Positions 59,632 to 64,000 of a stretch of DNA of 64,000 nt are shown piece after piece. Location of the stretch: NCBI RefSeq assembly GCF_014203735.1, contig NZ_JACHJQ010000008.1:62001-126000 (forward strand). Reading direction: 5' to 3'. Each line of letters opens with the position of its first letter. The first letter of the stretch is position 1. This stretch comes from Actinophytocola algeriensis. GTDB lineage: Bacteria; Actinomycetota; Actinomycetes; Mycobacteriales; Pseudonocardiaceae. The notes under the pieces are model-generated. The model saw only the letters and a list, made by a program, of their open reading frames with translations. It searched no databases and was not told the origin of the DNA. The translations under genes were made by a program, and so were the position numbers.

Positions 59632-60402
59632 GTGAATGTGCTTGACGATCTGATGCGCGCCGGGTGGCCCGCTCTCGAGGAGGTCGAGGTCGACGGCTGG
59701 GTGGCCCGGTTCTCCGGTGGGGTCACCCAGCGGGCCAACTCCGTGGTGCCGTTGCGAGAGCCTGGTGATCTGGAAGCCGCTCTCGACCGGGTCGAGCGGC
59801 TCTACGCCGCTCGTGGGTTGCCGGTCGTGTTCCAGCTGGGGCCTTCCGCCGCGCCCGCTGGGCTTGACGACGTCCTCGCCGCGCGTGGCTACGTGTTCGG
59901 ATCACCCACGTCCATCCAGGTCGCTGCCGTGCACGCCGTGGCAGCTGACGCCGTGCCAGGGCCAGACGGGGTCGAGATCAGCGACGTGCCCTCCGACGAG
60001 TGGCTTGACCTCTGGTGGCAGGTGGACGGGCGTGGTGATCAGTCCGCCTTGGCCGTGGCAGGCAAGATCCTTCTTGGCGGGGCCGCCGTGTACGCCACCG
60101 TGCGGGACTCCGGCGGGGTCGCCGCAGTCGGGCGGTTGGCGCTGGTCGGGGAGTGGGGCGGGGTGTACTGCATGGCGGTACGTCCCTCCGCGCGGCGGCG
60201 TGGACATGGCGCGGCCGTGCTCTCCGGGCTGCTGCGTGCCGGCCGGGCGCGTGGGATCACGCGGGCCTGGCTGCACGTGCGCGCGGAGAACACGGCCGCG
60301 CTGTCGCTCTACCGGCAGGCCGGGTTCACCGAGACCTCCCGGTACCACTACCGGTCACACCGTGGACAGGAACCTGTCGAGCACGTTCACCCCGAACCGT
60401 AG
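59632..60402 (+). CDS. GNAT-family N-acetyltransferase
   Basis: A 256-residue acetyltransferase with an N-terminal half of low similarity (EVEVDGWVARFSGGVTQRAN; LEAALDRVERLYAARGLPVV) and a complete GNAT domain in the C-terminal half: VYCMAVRPSARRRGHGAAVL holds the acetyl-CoA pyrophosphate-binding R-R-x-G-H-G, followed by AWLHVRAENTAALSLYRQAG. This is the RimI-like two-half layout common in actinobacteria. The substrate is unknown. GTG 59632. Its 3' end overlaps the convergent M20 gene by 48 bp. Confidence 0.9.
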   Translation: MNVLDDLMRAGWPALEEVEVDGWVARFSGGVTQRANSVVPLREPGDLEAALDRVERLYAARGLPVVFQLGPSAAPAGLDDVLAARGYVFGSPTSIQVAAVHAVAADAVPGPDGVEISDVPSDEWLDLWWQVDGRGDQSALAVAGKILLGGAAVYATVRDSGGVAAVGRLALVGEWGGVYCMAVRPSARRRGHGAAVLSGLLRAGRARGITRAWLHVRAENTAALSLYRQAGFTETSRYHYRSHRGQEPVEHVHPEP

Positions 60403-61665
60403 GCCCTCCACCGGCACCCGCTCGTCCACGCCGTGGGCCATCAGCTTGTGGTCGTGGCCTGCCGGGATGAACAGCGGCGCGAACCCGAAGCAGTCGATCC
60501 CGAGCCGCACGAACGCCTTGGCGTCCGTGCCGCCGCCCATGCAGAACGGCACCACGATGCCTTCCGGGTCGAACGCGCGCAGCGACTCCGCCATCGCGTC
60601 GAACCACGGGGTGTCCACCGGCGCCTGGACCGCCTGCTGTTGCTGCACGAACTCGCGGCGCACGCCAGGGCCGACGATGCGGTCGATCTCCGCCAGCAGG
60701 TCGCCCTCGCTGCCCGGGAGGACCCGGGCGTCCACCAGCGCCGACGCCACCCCCGGGATGACGTTCACCTTGTAGCCCGCGGACAGCACCGTGGGCGTGG
60801 TGCTGTTGCGGACGGTGTTCTCGATGACCTTCGCGGCCGAACCGAGACGGTGCAGCGTGACGTCCATGTCGCCCCAGTCGACCTCGATGCCCAGCGCCGG
60901 TGCCGCTCGCTCCAGGAACGCCTGCACCGCGGGCGTCAGGCGTGTCGGCCAGTGGTGGGACGCCAGCCGGGACAGCGCTTGGATCAGGGTGACCACCGCG
61001 TTGTCGTCGTTGCGGCGGGAACCGTGACCGGCCCGTCCGGTCGCGGTCAGCCGCATGTGGGCGGTGCCGCGCTCGGCCGTGGCCACCGGGTACAGGCGGA
61101 CCTCGTGACCGTCGGCGTGGGTGGTCCGGACCGTGTACCCGCCGGATTCGCCGATCGCCGCGGCGCAGTCGGCGAACAGGTCACGGTGTTCCTCGACCAG
61201 CCAGTGCGCACCCCACTCGCCGCTGTCCTCCTCGTCGGCCACGAACGCCAGCACGATGTCGCGCCGCGGCCGGATGCCCGCCGCCGACCACCGCGACAGC
61301 ACCGTGAGGAGCGCCGCGCACATGTCCTTCATGTCGACGGCACCACGGCCCCACACGTAACCGTCGCGGATCTCTCCCGCGAACGGGGGGACCGACCACT
61401 CCGACGCGTCCGCGGGCACGACGTCCAGGTGCGCGTGGACCAGCAGCGGCGCGAGCGCCGGGTCGGTGCCGGGCACCCTGGCCACCACGTTCGAGCGTTT
61501 CGGGTCCCGTTCCAGCAGTGCCGGCGTGAGGCCGACGTCGGTCAGGTGCGCGGCCACGAACTCGGCGATCGCGCGTTCGCCGAGCAGCGACTTGCCGTCG
61601 CCGAGGTTCGTGGTGTCGAACCTGATCAGTTCCGCGCACAGCTCCTCTACCGCCAACTCACCCAT
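60355..61665 (-). CDS. M20-family metallopeptidase, paralogue
   Basis: A 436-residue M20/M25/M40 peptidase related to the one at 42268-43587. Visible: LLVHAHLDVVPADASEWSVP, GRGAVDMKDMCAAL, FVADEEDSGEWGAHWLVEE (catalytic Glu), GRAGHGSRRNDDNAVVTLIQ, MGGGTDAKAFVRLGIDCFGF and the last His in LMAHGVDERVPVEGL. The ATG at 61665 overlaps the stop of the D-aminopeptidase gene by 8 bp, so it is the second cistron of a peptide-degradation operon. Substrate presumably dipeptides or peptide derivatives. Confidence 0.93.
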   Translation of the reverse strand: MGELAVEELCAELIRFDTTNLGDGKSLLGERAIAEFVAAHLTDVGLTPALLERDPKRSNVVARVPGTDPALAPLLVHAHLDVVPADASEWSVPPFAGEIRDGYVWGRGAVDMKDMCAALLTVLSRWSAAGIRPRRDIVLAFVADEEDSGEWGAHWLVEEHRDLFADCAAAIGESGGYTVRTTHADGHEVRLYPVATAERGTAHMRLTATGRAGHGSRRNDDNAVVTLIQALSRLASHHWPTRLTPAVQAFLERAAPALGIEVDWGDMDVTLHRLGSAAKVIENTVRNSTTPTVLSAGYKVNVIPGVASALVDARVLPGSEGDLLAEIDRIVGPGVRREFVQQQQAVQAPVDTPWFDAMAESLRAFDPEGIVVPFCMGGGTDAKAFVRLGIDCFGFAPLFIPAGHDHKLMAHGVDERVPVEGLRFGVNVLDRFLSTV

Positions 61666-62485
61666 AGCTACCTTCCACGGCCCCGCTCGCGATCGCGGTG
61701 ACCACTTTGAACGCCTTCATCGCCTCCGTCATCGACACCGCGTCGAAGCCGACCCGCCGCACGTCGAGCTGCTCGACCGTGGGCACCACGGCGGCGGCCG
61801 CCGCCAGGTGCGCGGCGTCGAACTCGACCTCGATACGGTGCCCGCTGATCGACCCGGCGAAACGTCCCGCCCGTGCCATCGCCGCCCGTGACCCGGCCTC
61901 GATGGCCGCCGCGGTCACCGACGGCGGGGTGCAGATCGCGGCGTACCGGCTCACGCACTCCTTCACCGCGACCGTCTGCGCGTCCCGCACGTAGTCGTTC
62001 GCGTCCTCGCAGGTCAGGTCGTCGCCGGTGACCAGGAGTACCGGCACGCCGTGCTCGGCGGCGAGTGCCGAGTTGAGCCTGCCCTCGCTGGCGTGGACCC
62101 CGTCGAGCCACACGCCGGTGATCTGGTTGGGGAGGTAGGTGTGGGACAGGACGCCCTCGACACCCGCGCCGGTGTGGTAGCCGAGGAACACCACCCCGTC
62201 CATGCCCGAGTCGATGCCCTGCATCATCGACAGCGGCTTGTGCCTGCCGGTGAGCATCCGCGCCCGCGTGTCGAGGTCCTCCAGCAGCACGTTGCGCTGA
62301 CTGGAGTGCGCCTCGTTCACCAGCACATCGGTGGCACCGCCCGCGTACAACCCGGCTATGCACGCGTTGACATCGCTGGTGAACATGGTCCGGAACCGTT
62401 GCCATTGTTCCGTTCCGACCTGCACATCCGCCGTCCACGTGACGCCGCTGGCGCCTTCCATGTCGGCTGAAATCATGATCCGCAC
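61658..62485 (-). CDS. M55-family D-aminopeptidase (DppA-like)
   Basis: A 275-residue zinc aminopeptidase. Metal ligands and active site: MISADMEGASGVTW (Asp and Glu), VLVNEAHSSQRNVLLEDLD (His), VFLGYHTGAGVEGVLSHTY (His) and WLDGVHASEGRLNSALAAEH (Glu). DppA cleaves D-Ala-D-Ala and other D-peptides and forms a decamer. GTG 62485 gives VRIMISADMEG, matching the family start; longer frames would add an unsupported leader. Followed by an M20 gene and divergent from a dipeptide-type ABC binding protein, as expected for a peptide uptake and breakdown locus. Confidence 0.92.
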   Translation of the reverse strand: MRIMISADMEGASGVTWTADVQVGTEQWQRFRTMFTSDVNACIAGLYAGGATDVLVNEAHSSQRNVLLEDLDTRARMLTGRHKPLSMMQGIDSGMDGVVFLGYHTGAGVEGVLSHTYLPNQITGVWLDGVHASEGRLNSALAAEHGVPVLLVTGDDLTCEDANDYVRDAQTVAVKECVSRYAAICTPPSVTAAAIEAGSRAAMARAGRFAGSISGHRIEVEFDAAHLAAAAAVVPTVEQLDVRRVGFDAVSMTEAMKAFKVVTAIASGAVEGSYG

Positions 62486-62587
62486 AACTGCACACGTTAC
62501 GTCTTGGCACACGTTGCCGACACAGATTGACTTCAAGCCCCCATAGGTGGTTACTTCCTCTCAACTTACGAGGAAGAGGTGATCATC

Positions 62588-64000
62588 GTGAGATCGAGGC
62601 TACTGGCGCTCGGTGTCACCCTAATGGCGTCTGCCCTGGTCACGGCACCTGTAGCGGTGTCGGCCAGCGCGTCGCCGGCCCCAGCGCGGGCAGCCGAGGC
62701 GACGAGCGGCCAGGACGGCAAGGTACTCCGGATCGGGGTCAGCCGGGAGGTCGACACGCTCAACCCGTTCATGTCCATCACTCTGATGGGCACGAGCATC
62801 CTGCGGTCCCAGTTCGAGTTCCTGACCACCTACAGCCAGGGCTCGATGACCCCCGAGGGCGCGCTGGCCGAGAAGTGGGAGACCTCTGAGGACAAGCTGA
62901 CCTGGACCTACCACATCCGCAAGGACGTGAAGTGGTCGGACGGCAAGCCGGTCACGGCGAAGGACGCGGCCTGGACGTTCCAGAAGATGCTGGACGACGA
63001 GACCGCCCGCACCGCCAACGGCAGCTACATCACGCAGTGGGAGTCGGTCACGGCCACCGACGACTGGACGCTGAAGATCAAGACCAAGGTCCCGCAGGCG
63101 ACGATGGACGCCCTCGACATCCCGATCGTGCCCGAGCACGTGTGGTCGAAGATGTCCGACATCAGCGCCGCGCCCGAGTTCCCGATGGTCGGCAACGGGC
63201 CGTACTACATCACGGAATTCAAAGAAGCCCAGTTCACCAAGATGAAGGCCAACAAGAACTACTGGCGCGGGGCTCCCAAGGTCGACGAGATCCACTTCGT
63301 CTACTACAGCAACTCGGACGCCGCGGTGTCCGCGCTGCAGAGCGGCGAGGTGGACCTGATCAACCCGCTCACGCCGACCCAGTACGACGCGTTGCAGGGC
63401 GAGCCGGACATCCAGCTCAACAACGCGCAGAACCGCCGGTTCAACGAGCTGCTGATCAACCCGGGCGCCGCCACCAACGACGGCACCCCGATCGGCAACG
63501 GCAACCCCGCGCTGAAGGACGTCAAGCTGCGGCAGGCGATCGCCCAGGCGATCGACACCAAGACGCTCGTGGACAAGGTGTGGAGCGGCTACGCCACCGA
63601 GGCCGCGGGCTACATCCCGCCGATGTTCAAGGACTTCGCGTGGGAGCCGACCGGTGACCAGGTGCGGAAGTTCGACCTGGACGCGGCGAACAAGGCGCTC
63701 GACGAGGCGGGTTACAAGAAGGGCCAGGACGGCGTCCGGCTCGACAAACAGGGCAAACCGCTCAACCTCCGGCTCCTCACACACGCCGAACGGGACATCG
63801 ACGAGAACGCGAGCCCGTTCATCAAGGGCTGGCTGAAGGAGATCGGCATCGAGGTCACCATCGAGCCGAAATCGGACAACCAGGTCAACGAGGAGACCAC
63901 CCGCGGCGAGTACGACCTCGCGATCTCCGGGTGGAGCGCCAACCCCGACCCGGACTACGTGCTGTCGCTGCAGACGTGCGCCAACCGGCCGAACGCCGAC
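62588..64000 (+). CDS. Peptide ABC transporter substrate-binding protein (SBP family 5), 3' partial
   Basis: At least 471 residues; the frame runs off the window. GTG 62588 with AGGAAGAGG upstream opens VRSRLLALGVTLMASALVTA, a Sec signal with AxA sites, but no clear lipobox Cys. The mature protein starts with VLRIGVSREVDTLNPFMSIT, then WETSEDKLTWTYHIRKDVKW, SDGKPVTAKDAAWTFQKML, VGNGPYYITEFKE and YDLAISGWSANPDPDYVLSL, the DppA/OppA signature. It likely binds oligopeptides for import. Divergent from the D-aminopeptidase gene with 102 bp between them; permease genes should follow to the right. Confidence 0.93.
   Translation, partial: MRSRLLALGVTLMASALVTAPVAVSASASPAPARAAEATSGQDGKVLRIGVSREVDTLNPFMSITLMGTSILRSQFEFLTTYSQGSMTPEGALAEKWETSEDKLTWTYHIRKDVKWSDGKPVTAKDAAWTFQKMLDDETARTANGSYITQWESVTATDDWTLKIKTKVPQATMDALDIPIVPEHVWSKMSDISAAPEFPMVGNGPYYITEFKEAQFTKMKANKNYWRGAPKVDEIHFVYYSNSDAAVSALQSGEVDLINPLTPTQYDALQGEPDIQLNNAQNRRFNELLINPGAATNDGTPIGNGNPALKDVKLRQAIAQAIDTKTLVDKVWSGYATEAAGYIPPMFKDFAWEPTGDQVRKFDLDAANKALDEAGYKKGQDGVRLDKQGKPLNLRLLTHAERDIDENASPFIKGWLKEIGIEVTIEPKSDNQVNEETTRGEYDLAISGWSANPDPDYVLSLQTCANRPNAD

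Overview
The window is high-GC actinobacterial DNA. GTG and TTG starts are frequent, stop/start overlaps of the ATGA, GTGA and TTGA type are common, and F420-type LLM, DUF5703, SCO6745-like and DUF3558-like genes are present. An EryCIII/DesVII-type glycosyltransferase next to a modular polyketide synthase makes a filamentous actinomycete likely. A member of the Pseudonocardiales is my best guess, by inference only.

Left edge (1-5.6 kb): the 3' end of a modular type I PKS (KR-ACP-docking domain, no thioesterase) and a macrolide-type glycosyltransferase close a biosynthetic cluster lying to the left. Next come a decayed stretch, a quinone-oxidoreductase-like gene, and a scar where a membrane-protein gene and an ATPase gene are both truncated.

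Redox block (5.6-16.9 kb): cyclophilin-like proteins, an MFS exporter, SDRs, a lipoprotein PQQ-type sugar dehydrogenase, a three-subunit exported molybdenum hydroxylase (Fe-S, FAD and Mo subunits), a zinc alcohol dehydrogenase, and an XRE/MmyB-like regulator. The motif GTACTG-N-CAG(TAC), a partly to fully palindromic site, lies in four intergenic promoter regions of this block. I propose it is the operator of a local regulon controlled by the MmyB-like regulator.

Mobile and accessory region (16.9-42.2 kb): a four-cold-shock-domain protein, an IS5-type element sitting in the 5' end of a serine recombinase gene, an IS3-type element with a programmed-frameshift signal, a DUF6879/XRE-DUF5753 regulatory cassette flanked by TTGCTC repeats, a GP88-domain gene with a hairpin over its ribosome binding site, LigD (ligase plus polymerase), a 1400-residue nuclease-STAND NTPase (Avs-like), a protein with split RusA-like motifs, and a large TIGR02391/Ig-like/beta-propeller protein. 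A tyrosine integrase coupled to an AbrB-like gene follows, beside a tRNA-Leu(GAG). This looks like an integrated defence island.

Right part (42.2-64 kb): a more ordinary chromosomal arrangement. It holds M20 peptidases, a DUF2231 membrane protein, DUF5703, an exported beta-carbonic anhydrase, an aldo/keto reductase, an LLM oxidoreductase, UppP, a histidine phosphatase, a GH92 mannosidase, an ABC exporter and a D-aminopeptidase/M20 operon. The start of a peptide-ABC binding protein runs off the window. One alpha/beta hydrolase here lacks its nucleophilic serine. Two genes elsewhere carry single-base frameshifts that could be real or assembly errors.
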